A DNA stretch of 64,000 nt from Onchocerca volvulus (lineage: Eukaryota > Nematoda > Chromadorea > Rhabditida > Onchocercidae). A program made the position numbers and the translations under genes. The stretch is from assembly GCA_000499405.2 (NCBI GenBank), contig HG738138.1, forward strand, positions 21,958,824 through 22,022,823, read 5' to 3'. Of the stretch, positions 41,401-54,600 are shown in pieces (position 1 is the first letter of the stretch; each line of letters starts with the position of its first letter). Under the pieces are notes generated by a model. The model was not told the origin of the DNA and made no database searches. It saw only the letters and a program-made list of their open reading frames with translations.

Positions 41401-44078
41401 TGCATTCTCCGCAATGCAAGTGTACCTCAACAAACATAAAACTTCGAAAGAACCAACTTTATCATATTGAAGTCAAATTTTAATTAATAAATAATTTTGA
41501 ACTAAAAATTCAACAAACTCACTTTCCAACATCGCTTTCCAGGAATGGATAAATGTTCAAATTGGTCTGCTCAAGGTTCATTTCATACTTCCGAGATCTT
41601 TTCAACTTTTTGCCATTGAAATACCAGGTTATGGAGGGCCGAGGTTTACCAGTTACCTACAGTATTTTAAATATTGAAGATTTTATTCAAATTCAATCAT
41701 AAAAACTGAAGATTATTGGGAAAAAATTTTCCCAATTTTTTAAATGTACTTATTGCGAACTTGAAAGAAATCAATAAAGAAAAAGAACCTCACAATCAAG
41801 CCGAACAGTGGTTCCTTCACGATGCGAACGATCTTTGGGTTTCAGGGTGAATTTTGGTGCAGAAGGAGCATCATGAATCTGACGTGGAAGTCGAGATCTT
41901 CTATAATTATTCTTGAGGGTGAAATATCTGTTGACTTTAAGAAAAAAGAAAAATCATATAGCGACAATGAAGAAAAAAATTCCATTTTAAGAAAACTTAC
42001 CTAATGAAAGTTGCATTGTAATCTACCGCGCACTGCAATTCGCCCAATAAAACATTAGAATTTAACGAAATTATACCATTTGATAGTACTTTAATTCCTT
42101 TCGTATCATTATCCACTTTTTCTCTACTTTAAGTTATCATACATTCAGTTTGATAGATTGGATGGATTCATATTTAAAACTTTTGTAGTTAATAGTCATT
42201 TCTTGCATTTCCAGCTGATAACTTTCTAAAAAATATTTTTTTCTGTTGCTTTTCATAATTCACATCCACGCTAAGATTTATTATTGCTTCATCATTCTCT
42301 TATCAAGAAAGATTGAAGATTTCCCGGTGTCTCTACTTCGGTATTTTATGGTTAGCATTCCAGAAATGAGTGGATATCAAGAGATATGAAAGTGCAGTAC
42401 ACGTTTACATTTCTTCTTTGAGTTTGAGAAAGTTACTTGTAAATGAAAGTAACTGGTGCTTTATCGATTTTACACTTTGCACTATGATTATTATCCAGCA
42501 GTTCCACTTCAAAGCATCGAAGATCATTGCTTTTCAGCGAGAAAAATTGCCAATGACGAAGTGTATCCGGATGGTGACATATTGGTGACACGCTGCATCG
42601 TTGATGAATAAAGTCAATCAATGGTAACCACCTGAACTGATAACAATTACACATATTTATTACTTAGAGCTCTCTAAATACTCAATCCACTTCTCGAGTA
42701 TATATAACAGAATTAAAACTGTTGAATTCAAAAAATTATTAGTCTACTTCACTACTGATGATACTGATACTTTAACATTAAATAATACATTCACTGCATA
42801 TCAGAAGTAGAATTTCTAAGCAATGTCCATCCCATGCACGGAAAATTTTTGAAGAATATTATTATTCCCGAATGAAAAACATCTTATTATTTTGGATGAA
42901 AAACAGTATGAAATAACATTTAATCATTTTTACAATATGTATTGAATATTGCAAGAAAGTTGCATGAATTGGGACAAAAAAGCGATCAGAAAATGTAAGT
43001 GTATCATAAAATATGTTCCGAGAAGATTAATATAAATGAGAAGATGCTATTATAATCAATTATCATGCTATGAAATACTTAGCTATTAATACCTAAAAAT
43101 TATAATGGCATTTCACTGCAAATTGTGAGAAATTGCAACAGGTTTGAAGTCTTAAAAAGCAACTTTTTTCTCTTTAGTCCCCAATGATTCGAAGAATGTT
43201 AATTTCGAAAACAAATCAAAATAGTAAGGAATATTACTGAGTTCTTTCGCTCTCGAACTATATCATTAATTAGTTTTAATTACGCAGTAATGAAATAATT
43301 TATACCTGCAATCGCAGTTCAATGGATTACCGTTCAGAATGAGTGTTTTCAGCCTCTTCGAATAGTCAAAAATATGTTCTGGAAGTGTCTGAATAGCATT
43401 ATCGGCTAAATTCAGCAGCTGAATATTTGGCATATTCCATAATAGTTGATGATCAATGTAATTAATACTGTTGATTGATAAATCAACATGATGTAGATTG
43501 GTAAGATAACGAGAACTGAACTTGGGAATTGATTCCAGCCGGTTTCTTGCTAGCAGTAACTTTCTAAGCTTCACAGTTTCATCAAATGTCTCCTAAACAA
43601 TAGCTATAATAATTCAAAACATAAAACTTGCATGAGAAAAACATAGCTATTTCAATCAGTTTTGTAGAACATTGAAATTTTTTATCTAAATGAAAAGTCA
43701 GAAATTTATCAGTGATTGCACATATAGCAAAAAAGGGTGAAATTTGAAAAAGTTGAAATTTTTATTTCAGAAACAAAATTCTAAAATAGCTTTGTTAAGA
43801 AATGCCTTTTCAAAAATATGAATTCGATTCGATGAAATCAGCAGAAATTCCAATTTTTTCAAATTCTTGAAATCACTCTTGGAAATCTTCGTTATACGAT
43901 TATTTCGCAGATCTAACACAGTGGTATTTGCCGGTAAATGTCGGGGTACGGTAAATAATGATTGTCGACGGCAATCAATCACTTTTCCATAGCATAGACA
44001 TCGCTTTGGACAGTTATTCACTACTGCTTCATCGCTTATCAGTAGCACGAGAAATGACACAAATGATAACCAACACAT
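35451..44078 (-). CDS. pxn: Peroxidasin (LRR - Ig - haem peroxidase)
   Basis: Peroxidasins are secreted haem peroxidases that make hypobromous acid to cross-link collagen IV in basement membrane. About 24 exons are readable. A signal peptide ([15 protein letters not shown]) leads to an LRRNT ([14 protein letters not shown]), about five LRRs (to 43306) and an LRRCT ([11 protein letters not shown], from 42631). Two Ig domains follow (41.9-40.9 kb; [34 protein letters not shown]). The peroxidase domain spans 40.3-35.5 kb: [35 protein letters not shown] (distal His), [45 protein letters not shown] (proximal His), [26 protein letters not shown]. The last exon, 35603-35451, gives [17 protein letters not shown] and then a short basic tail and stop. 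There is no VWC domain and only two Ig domains, versus four Ig plus VWC in human PXDN. An upstream exon extending the 5' end beyond 44078 is possible. Intron 1 seems to use a GC donor (AAAAG|GCATTT). Confidence 0.95.
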
Positions 44079-44159
44079 TGATGGAAGAGCAATCTTGTTG
44101 ACAATTGAAAACCGCGTAGAAATACAAATTACTTTCACTAGCGCATCTGGTTTCAAATC

Positions 44160-45159
44160 CTGAAAATCAGAATGCGAGACAGTAGAATGATTGACTTAAT
44201 GCATACTTCGTGGTTGTCCAGTTTACTGCTTCTATAACATTGAAAGGACTCAAATTGATGCTATCAAGCATTCACAGAAAAATAAAATTAATCTTTCAAA
44301 AACTTTGAATTCGCGGAAATCCCAAAAACCCATTCTCGATACTGGGAACAATGAGAAATGCTTTCAGTTAAAAAAGCATATTTCTCAGACTCAATAAATG
44401 GTGCACGCTTTGTACGCCACTTTCTTGAACAATGAAGTTAAAGCTCTTGACCAGTTGTTCTTCCATTTCTCAATACGAGCTGCCTTTATTCGCTTGATTG
44501 ATACTGCTCAGCCAATAAAATAAATCTCTCTCTCTCTTCCTTTTTCCTAACTTCTCGTTTTTAAACTTTTCAATAAATGTAATAAAAGAAACTTTAGTAT
44601 CCATTTCTTTTATTGAATGTCAGCATATTTCACTGATTATATCTGCCATATTATCTCACGAGCAAGTGATTAAATTTCCAATGAGAATTTAAGTTTTCGG
44701 AACATAATAAAGATTTTTTTCTTTCGTTTATATTTAGATTATTCCGAAAGGAATATTTATTCATGATTCAATTCAACCGTTTAAAAAGATGATAATATCG
44801 ATCAATTCAACAAATTTCTCATTTCATTAAAAGTTATTTTGATTCTGTTTTAGATAAATGTATTGAACGTCTGGATTTCTTCTAATAATTTTAAATCAGA
44901 CTTTGAAGCAAAACTCTATGTCAACAGAACGTATTGCTCACAGTGGTAAGTAGCTTCCACAAGCAAATCCAAAGAATTTCAATAACAACTTGCTAAGTAA
45001 TCTACTGCCTAATGCTTTTTTCATGACATAAAGCTCAATGTTTATCACAAAATATCTGTAATATTTAAAAAAAATAAATTTCGCTTTGTGAAGATTTCAA
45101 AAAGGTTCACAATACTTGAGAAGCGTGATTTGTAACAAAATGGAATTTGTTTTAATAAT
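44160..45159. other. Intergenic between peroxidasin and the GNB1L-like gene
   Basis: One kb separates two leftward genes. It contains the peroxidasin promoter and the 3' flank of the WD40 gene. A TC-rich patch (CTCTCTCTCTCTTCC) occurs near 44527; I see nothing else. Confidence 0.4.
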
Positions 45160-47470
45160 TTAATCATTATATAAATTCCATATTGATAATTTAGTATCCT
45201 TCGAACAAACAAACAGTAATCGTTGATTATCAATTTTAGTCCAGCATAAATAATTGATTGTTTCAAAGTGAAAATCTAAAATAGCTCGTATTGCTCCTGT
45301 TTTTACGGAATTTATACGTACTGTTCCATTCCAATAACCAGAAGCAAGCTCTCTACCGGAATTTGAAAAGGACAGAGAAGAGCAACTACCAGCTCTGCAA
45401 AAAACTTTTTACTACAAAGAGCGAACATACGTAATGGAAATATATCAAACGTTATTTTCTTAAATAGTTTGATCTTTGAACAGTCTAAAATACTCTCACT
45501 TAAGTAGTCAGATCTACAAAAAAATGTTTACTTATAAATATAATACAAAATCTAAACACCAAGAAATATAATCACATAAACTATGAAGGCATTATTAAAA
45601 TAGCAATTGATTTATGAAACTGAATTTCCAGATGTGAATACTTATCGAATGGAATATTCAAGAAATATTATATTAATCAAATACAATTAGATAATTTCAT
45701 TACAGCTATTTCGAATACCTCACATACTAAGTATATACATATAAGTATTCCATTCGACAAATATTCATCCAACTTACAGTTTGATTAAAAACTTACTTTT
45801 GCGGAAACAAAATTTCCTTGTCATTAGTAATTCCATTCATTCTTATATTGATTAATATCAACGGCGACTTAACAGATGACACAGCTAATGTGTTAGCAAA
45901 TAATGCACAAGCAAGAACAGGTTCGGAAAAAAGTTTTTTCTGAAACACGCTACATTAAATTACATAGAACCAAAACTTGGAATAAAACAAAATTACTTCG
46001 CTCACAAATCGTTGAAAAATTAATCAGTCGAAAATTAATGAAAGTTAGTTAATTTTACAATTACTAATACCTCATCTATGATACTGAAATCTTCAATATT
46101 CACAATTTTTACGTCTCCCGTTTCGAAGCCACAAGCCAAGTATCCATTATCTGATATGGCGAATGCCATGAAAGCGGTAGCATCATCAAGAGACCAGACT
46201 CGAGAGATCTGCTCTGTTATGCCGGCGAAAACGCCGATTAAACATTTGTCATTCTTAAGGCAAATACAATCATATATCTTCAGAAAAAAAAACATGGAAA
46301 TGAAATGGAAACAAAAGCTATAGAAAGACAAAACAGAACTGAATTAGAAGTACCTGAAGAAATGGACAAAATAATTGAAATCTATGGCAAAATGCACCGC
46401 AGAAGCCGTAGAATTCTGTTGGTATTGTTCTTGTGAGACAAAAGCTTAAGATCTGAATAATGAAAATTAAGAGAGAAATAAGGCAATTTCTATGAAAAAT
46501 GTTTCTAAAATACTTAATTTAGTCGACTAAATGTAGCACATAGCCTTACCTCTTACTTTATTTAATGGTTGTTTTCTGAATAAATCGATATTTCTAACTG
46601 CCCTAATCTTTAATATTTCATGTATACAAGTAATGAAAATCTTAACCTTCGAAGTTCTGTCTACCGAGAACAATAAAATTGCATAAGCACGAATATGTAT
46701 AAATATACAATCCTTCGTAAATTGTCCGACTGATACTACTGATCTGTCATTCGGATCGACTGGAATACAAACGAGAAAATATAATCAATTACACATTCTG
46801 AATCCATCCAAATCCTTCTTATCATTAAATAATCAAAAAAAAAAAATTACTCGTACCGATAGTATCATCCAAATGTCATCAAAAAAAAAAAAAAATTAAA
46901 AACCGACAAATCCACCAAGCACAAAAAATTTTAATTCAATAAAATTGAAAAATTTGTGATGTGGGATCAAAAATATACTACCGAAGTTAATACATCTTTA
47001 ACAATTACTTTTTATCTATAATTACCTAGCTGGAATTAGTTCTATTTACCATTAAAAGTTTAGTTGATGTGGAAACATTTTTATAAAATTGCTTTGCTAT
47101 GCATAAGGAATCTAGCACAGTGCGCGTTAACTCCATATATATTTCTCAATACTTGAATTAATTCTTTGAAAACGTTTTTATGAAAGATAATAATAATGAA
47201 ATTTACTAGTAATGTAGAAGAAATATATCTAAACTATATTCCAGATATACTAAAGTGAACAATATTATAGTTATTGAAAAGTCGAAACTAACTATAGATT
47301 GTGGAAGTGCATAAATGAGTCCTGGGTGAAAACAAGGTACACTTCCCATATGTGGTACCAACGGCCAAATGAGATTCATTATCTATTGAGACAATTGCGG
47401 AACATGAAACACCGCCCAGGAAACCGTAATGAACAAATAATGGAATCGGTTTCTTCATTGTTTTCGACAT
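45160..47470 (-). CDS. GNB1L/Asa1-type WD40 repeat protein
   Basis: GNB1L (WDR14) and its yeast counterpart Asa1 (ASTRA complex) act with the TTT-R2TP chaperones in maturation of PIKK kinases. Exons 47470-47293, 46759-46647, 46452-46354, 46277-46071, 45939-45797 and 45394-45160 sum to 975 bp, encoding 324 residues, almost the length of human GNB1L. Matching features: N-terminal PLFVHYGFLGGVSCSA with ESHLAVGTTYGKCTLF (first blade); a middle part with PTEFYGFCG, comparable to the ESVGFC region of GNB1L; GYLACGFETGDVKIVNIED; and a C-terminal blade pair GRELASGYWNGTVRI, ILDFHFETINYLCW, CSKDTKLSIWNLYND-stop. WD dipeptides are degenerate, as in the family. The start is the ATG of MSKTMKKPIP, which has an in-frame TAA three codons upstream. 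Assignment rests on remembered motif order and length, so another small WD40 family is not excluded. Confidence 0.7.
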
Positions 47471-47870
47471 ATTCGTTTATTGTAACTCTCAATTCTTCAT
47501 TTTTCTTAATTCTACAATATAGATTTACATATATAAATTGCGCTGTATGTCTCACATGCATCAGGAATTGTTACAAACATTATTTTAGTTTGCATTCTAT
47601 ATCCATCAAGCTAACTTATTAACTCTTTGCCAACCAGCAAGCGCTATTTGAACAATTTGGATAATATACCTAAAACTCATAAGCTCTATAGCATTTTCTG
47701 AAAATTGCTTCATATCCCAACAAACATTCTTATGCCCTTTGATTGTACGACCAATATCCAAAGACTGCTTATGATTCGCTATTTCAATGAAAACATAATC
47801 TGCATTTTCATTGAAATCCACAATTACATCAACCAGTCTGCCTTGCACTACTGCTATGGATTTAATTACT
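47379..47870 (-). CDS. Unrecognised two-exon reading frame overlapping the first exon of the WD40 gene
   Basis: About 47867-47669 is open (VQGRLVDVIVDFNENADYVF, then GRTIKGHKNVCWDMKQFSEN and ELMSF) and ends in a plausible donor, AG|GTATAT. A TATTGTAG acceptor near 47520 continues in phase (RIKKNEELRVTINEYVENNE, FRNCLNR-stop at 47379). The last 92 bp overlap the WD40 protein's first coding exon in another frame on the same strand. I recognise no family. No start codon or upstream exon could be fixed. It may be a 5' upstream frame of the same transcript, the tail of another gene, or chance. Confidence 0.3.
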
Positions 47871-47879
47871 ATTGAACAG

Positions 47880-48676
47880 AACTCTTCATATCCCTAATAT
47901 ATCCCTAAATATCACTGAAGAAAAAGTAAATCGTTAAATCATTTGCAATAAATGCAACATATTTACAGATGAACGTTTGCAAATGCCTGTAAGACTTGTA
48001 AAATAATTTATTATTCTCACTAATCAATAATTTCAAACAAAAAGAAACAATCACAATAGTAAACAATATCATCTGAGATCTTTATACATTCTCCTTGTTT
48101 CCCGATTTGATCTGAAAATAATATTATAAATATAAGCAAACTAAACAGTATTTTACATAAGATTTAAAAGATTTTTTTAGATTTAAAGGATATGGTAGAT
48201 TTTCCTCTTTTTCAAGAAATATTCATCAGTAAATTATTAGAGAATAAAAATTTATCAAAATGTATCTTACATTACACCAAATCCAAGCTAAGAAAAATGA
48301 AGGGTTCTCTTTATCTTCTAGATAAAATTGTGAATTTTTCTAAGTCAGAAATATTTTTTATCCATTATCAGATGGCTTGGATTCATTCATTAAAACTTCT
48401 TTTTTCATATACAAGTATCGCATTATTAATAATCATAAAATTTATGAAGTTTATTTGTTCAGTACATGTTTTTGTGAATAAAAAGTGATGTCTGCAATAT
48501 AGCCCAAAATTAGCGAAAAAAAAAAGATAATTTTGTCCATTAAGCCAGCTATTCTTTTAAGTTTTTTAAATCATCTTTATCTTTTAGTACATTCTTGTTC
48601 TCTTCTTAAAAATGATTGTAAAAAAATCAGATGATTCTGTCTTTCCCTTCATTCAGATAAAGTTATATAATTATAG
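47880..48676. other. Intergenic 3' of symplekin
   Basis: AT-rich. A 98-codon plus-strand frame at 48192-48488 starts at ATG but is antisense to the flanking genes, lysine- and hydrophobic-rich, and shows no motif, so I leave it uncalled. Confidence 0.35.
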
Positions 48677-51600
48677 TTAGCTTTTTATTCCCTCATAAAG
48701 ATTTTGTGGAAGACAGCTGATTATACTTCCCTTCTTTTCTAGCCAATAAGGGGCTGATCTGAAATTCATATGATGAAACTCATTTGTTACGGACAAATCC
48801 AGCTGAAAAAAGGACGAGAAAAATAGTGCCAAAATACTCATATAGCTTTCATACTCCTGAACAAATTTTTTTTCACAATAACGCCTCTTTCGCAATATTT
48901 AATTTCTTGACTTGAAGTTTATTCGTTAAGAACATTACACAGTGTTATGACAAAATGAAAAAAAAAAAAAAAAAAAAAAACTATCGTATTAGAAACCATC
49001 TCTACATAGCAGAAAATGCTAATCACTGATTATCATCTAATAAATCCATTAAGTAAAGAAACCATTTGGCCAAAAAAAAATCTTCAAATTAAGAGAAAAA
49101 TCAAAAACTAGCAAACTCACCAGTCGATTTTCCATAATAATTTCCCGAACATGATGATCAATTTTTTTCTGTTGATGCGCCGATAATGATGGGACATAAT
49201 CTCGTAATGATCCCAACACATCAGTACCTTCTTTCCGCGACTGTTGCAACAACTCATCAAATTCGTTATTTGTTAAAACTGTTAATATTGTCTGGAATTT
49301 CAAATTGACTTGTTTTAGTAGACCATATTTTAAGGTCTACAAATGAAAATTTTCAAGACAGACTTTAGGATAAGCATTTGTGCCCCTAAATGTAAATAAT
49401 TAGATGCAAGCATCTAAAATTTATTTACCCAAATTCATGACAAAGTATCCTTAATATTTGCTGCATCTAATATTTAAAGACAAAAAAAAAAACCCTGCTA
49501 TAAATTACTAAACTAAATTATTTCATATTCAATACCTCCACAAATTAAGTATATGGATTGCATTTCCGAATACATGGATAGAATAACATCCAGGGTTGCA
49601 AAATCCTTAACCGTTTAACCTAGATCAGCATGTTACTGAGTGCAAATATTCATTACTCTTTATGAAGAAAGATCAAGATTAGAAAATACATTCCCTTATT
49701 AGTCAATGATTTCAGAGAAAAAAAACGATTTTTTAAAAAATAACTAACAAAATAAGAATGTGGAGCATTTGCAACAGCACAGCGTACAAAATGGGGCCAT
49801 AAATTTGGATCATTCTTCCATGGTTTTTTGTTAGCAATTTTCACCAATACATTTGAAATAAAGCCACCAAGAGCAGGGAAATTTTTATGTGAACGTGTAA
49901 TAGTGTAAAATAATGTTTCTGAGAAGATTTCATCGTCGCAGAGTTGGTCTATTGCTGAACCTATAGCATCCTTTGATGCTGTCAATTGCGTTAATAAAAC
50001 ATCGATATCTGAAAATGCATTATACTGTAGTAAAAATAACTTTTTTTCATGATATAATTCACAATCATTCATCCCATATTTCAAAGAAGAAATGAATAAA
50101 AAGAAAAAATGGATAAAAACTGGCAAAAATACAGCTAATAAAATAAACAATAAAATTCAATTAACTAGCAACAAAAATGTGTCCTAGCAGTCCTCACTGT
50201 CTTCTCTTTATCGCAATAAAAACTAAGCTATAAACTGAACAATTGTCATGTTTCAGAGAAAAGACACTGTGACTACCCAGTATAATAAAAACTAACTTTG
50301 CAACAATAAGTTATTTTCTTCTTCATTTTCGGCTTGGATTTTATGCAGCGCCACAAGTAGTTCACCTGCACCCATTGGATGAAGGCCGGTTTTGATACCT
50401 GGAATTTATCGATCAAAAGAATTAACAATGGTGATAATTAAAAATAATCACAGTTATAACTTCGAAATAACTCGACTTACTTCTTCCAGCCAAGAGTTTA
50501 TTGAATACAATAGGTACTGACTTCTGATTGACCGGCGTGAGAACAAACTTTGGTAAAATGCTTAATATTTGATCCTGAAAATTATCATATTGAGCAGCAC
50601 ATGTAACTGGGGAATCAATAAAAATCCACGAATGTAGAATCTTTCAAATCATATTTTTCAGGCAATGACTTTTTTTAAGTATCAATCTTCCGCTTCAAAT
50701 CATGTAAAATAGGAATAAAAACAAATTTTTCCTGGCAATATCAGTTCAAAGTCATAACAGATAGATAACCTTATCCAGACCGCTTAAAACCGGTATCATT
50801 GAGCGAACATCAGTTCTTCCCTGTTCATATAAAGCAGTTATCCTATTTACAAGATCTTGAGTTGGAGGATCTAAAACACGAAGTGAATTACTTTTTTTGA
50901 AACTAGAGCAGATTCCGGATAGTCATTAGTTGGAGAAAAATTTCTTAAAACTACACCATGCATTAACAAACAAATAATTTGCAAATTGTACTTCTTTCAG
51001 TGAGAAGATGTACTATTCTAGCAGCAAATGTTTCAGCCCCTTGCGGACAGTTTTCAATCATTTCCAATAGATGCTCACTTGTTGCACCCATAGATTTTAT
51101 GGCACTGTCAATTGTGCGCAATATAATCTGAAAATCTATTTCTTCTTTCGAAGAAACAAATTTTATAAAGATTCAATGCATGTTAGGATTTAAATATTTT
51201 AATGATTTTGAACTTTTAAAATAACCATTGTAGTAATGAAGACAAGGTATGGGAAATTTTTGCGAAATGATATGAAGCAGAAAGATAAAATGTCAAAATG
51301 ATAACTTATCCACGTTATCATTATTAACTACTGAAACAAAAAAGCAACCTTATCTTTTTTTCAAAAAATAATTTGAATTCACTGAATATACTTTAAAAAA
51401 TATTTAAACCAGTTCTTTTTTACTGTTTCTCTCTACACTATGAATGTTGATAAACGATAAAATCATATAAAAACACAGGAACAATAAAAATTTATCTAGT
51501 AAAGATTTTAGCTTTACCCGCTTTATATCATTTGAAGATTTCGCATAAACAGCAGCCAAAATATGTATCAATGAATGGTCGAGAGGAAGAATGGATAAAA

Positions 51601-54600
51601 ATAAGTTTAGGGTAACGCGTATTGCTGCGTCATCCCACTGGGGCTTGGCATCTTCTTTTTCATAGGCATAAAATTGAGGTGGTGGACCTGGCTTTGTGCA
51701 ATAATCTATTGAACAAATTAAGTGTTCTCGAACATCTCCTCTGAAAATAAAAGTAAAAAAACTGATATTCATATTTCCAAAATTTTTCGAGAATCTGATA
51801 AATTATAATCATAAATTTCAGCAAATATCAAGAAATGCTCGCCTGACGTAATCGATTTGACACAATTCTTTTACTGTTTCAACACTTTGCGTACGAACAT
51901 CAACCCTGTCACTGTATGGGAAGTCAAGAAGTATACACAGCAATTCATTGCGTTGCCTTGTTCGGGTTAAAATTAATTCACGCAAAGTAGTCATCCCAAA
52001 CGCTCCAAACACCTGCAGTTCTTTTGGAATCCATTTCAAAAAAAAAAACGCTAGGATTTTTGTGAGTTGTCAAAAATTTTTGTTAATAAAACTTCTCAAC
52101 TACACACTGTGGTACAAAAAATTAACACCTACCAAATCAAGGCAAGCAGTTCGTAACCATGCAAGAGATTGAGGTGTTAGGAGAGGCGCTTCCAATGGAG
52201 AGGCGCTTCCAATAAGATTTTGTGAAATAGACTGTAAAGAACAAAATTAAACTTGCACATGCGTCAAAATTTGTGTTTTTATAATTCAGAAAAAAATAAA
52301 TAGAATTTGGAGGAGAATATTACGTTTCTTTATGTTCTCCTCGCTCATATAATGTCTTCAATAAATTGCACAAGACACCATCATAATGTTCGTAACGCCG
52401 AGATTCACTGTGATATCCTTCTGTGGCATAAGAAGTACGACATAAGGAATATCTAAATGGTTAAACATAATTTTTTTTTTTTTTTTGTTAATAAATGAGC
52501 TAGATGTACTCTGTACAAAGTATACAAATGTAAAAAGCATTTTTACAGTTTCAATAAAAATTATCAACGGTATACCCTTGAAACTGTGCATAAAGTTCTG
52601 CTATCCACAGCAATGCTAGCTCAGTTCGTGATTTTTGTTCTTGTACAATAAAATTCATTAGTAGATCATCAAATTCAGCACACGAATCATGATCGAGACG
52701 TGTTACAAGTCTGACCAATAGTTTCTGTTGTGCAACACCAACACCACCTTGGATTGCTCTTTCTAAAAATATTTCATATGTTTCAAAAAATAAAAGTAAT
52801 AAAAGTTAATATAGATGTTATCTGAACAGAATGCGCAAATATAAAAATAAAACAAAACGTATAATTTGGTAACTTTCTTTCCTACATATTTTGAAAAACC
52901 GATAGAAATACAAACTAACTTTAAGATAGTTAATACCCATTAATAATTTCCAACTAAAAAAACTAGAATAAAGAAGATAATGGACCACGCACTTTCATTA
53001 GCTAGTATCCGTTGAAACGCAAAAAGAATGAGTTTCAGCGATTGTTCACGATCTAACTCTTTGGTAATAGAAAGCAATCCAAATTGAATTTTCTGTTTAG
53101 TCTTTGTTAATAAAGCCTGAAAAAAAAAGTAATACTTAGTTTCTGGTAGACCAGCAATTAAAAAGAACACAAAATGATGGATACTTCGCAGTGAACATTT
53201 CAAAACAAACTGCTGGCAGTACAGATTCAGACTGTTGCGTTTCATTTTGCTGCTTCGCAGTAAATTGATGCACTGGAGTCGGTGGAATTACGGTACCTTC
53301 CATTCTCGCAGTTTGACGAGCTAAAGAAATTTTATTTACTAATTCTTCCAGAGATTTTAAAGGCTGTATGACCAGGCGTAAATTACTCAACCCGAAACTA
53401 AAACAGACGAGTTGATGGTTCAACCAACTTTTTCCAAAATAAAATTGATTATACAAATTCAGTTCATAAACAATTTCGTAAATACTTGGTTTTTTTTTTT
53501 TTTTTTTAGGCAGTACTTAATTTTCTATCATTTGTTAACATTACTATTATTTATGTATTATTCTGTGATTTTGAGTCTAAGAAAATATCGATACACTGTT
53601 GTTTTTCTGCTCGAATTTTCTCGATTCCTGGACCTAACTCCATGCTAGTTAACTGTGTTGCAATCATGCGTGACAATTGACGAATCTGACTTTCTGAGCC
53701 AGCTGCAGCAATAGGAGTGTATGATGACTGGAATGCTGCCGGCATTTCATCTGGAAGTGCTACCTGGAAGTACAAGTAAAATCTTTGAAGGAGAGGTGAT
53801 TTCACTTTGTTCAAGTAGATATCACTAATTAGTTTATTAACTAAAATATGATTTACAATGTAATTATGAAGACTACTAGTAATATAATTCATTTACAAGA
53901 GATATAAGAACTAAGTCTGTAATCAGCTTTGGTTTCAATCGTTCGTAGACAAATTGGGCTGTAATGTCAATAGCAGACTGAGTCTGACTTTCTTCCATTG
54001 ACATACTTGGACCTGCTTCGTTCCCGTATTCTTCATCATCCTCTTTTTCAACGGCTGCTGGAATTTCCCCGACATTCTACAAAAATGATATAAGTGAGCA
54101 AATTAAAAAACTCTCATACAACTCAAATGAAATATTATGCTAATAATAACAGCGCAAAAAATACCGCTTTCATATGCTATTTTCTACAAATCATATAACA
54201 TTTCTGATAACCCGGTTAAACAATCAATAATCCAAGTATCCAATTTCAAATTTCTCTGCTCTTAGTTAACTTACTCAGACAATTGGAAAAAAGAATTACT
54301 GTTATGAAAAATATGGCATATAAAGTGACACTGCATATTATATTAATAAATACATCTATAAAAATCTCACTTTCACTCTTTTTACTTCCGGTTCGTCATT
54401 ATTTTCATTATTTCGATGAGATTTTTTACGCTGTTCATTCGCAGAAGGTAATGCGCGTAAAACTTCCTAAAATTCACAGCAAAATCAAAGTTGTTGAAGA
54501 AAAAATAAGAAAATGCTTTCATTACAACAGTTATTCCCGGTACGGCCTACTTAATCGGACTTCAACTATAATATCAATTTTTAAAAATAGCCTTACTGGA

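Noticed and set aside
45160..45266. Apparent frameshift near the end of the WD40 gene
   Set aside because: On re-reading the bases (GTTTGTTTGTTCG), CSKDTKLSIWNLYND-stop is in frame with the preceding blade, so no frameshift is needed.
47299..47622. 107-codon plus-strand frame
   Set aside because: It is antisense to the first WD40-gene exon and has no motif.
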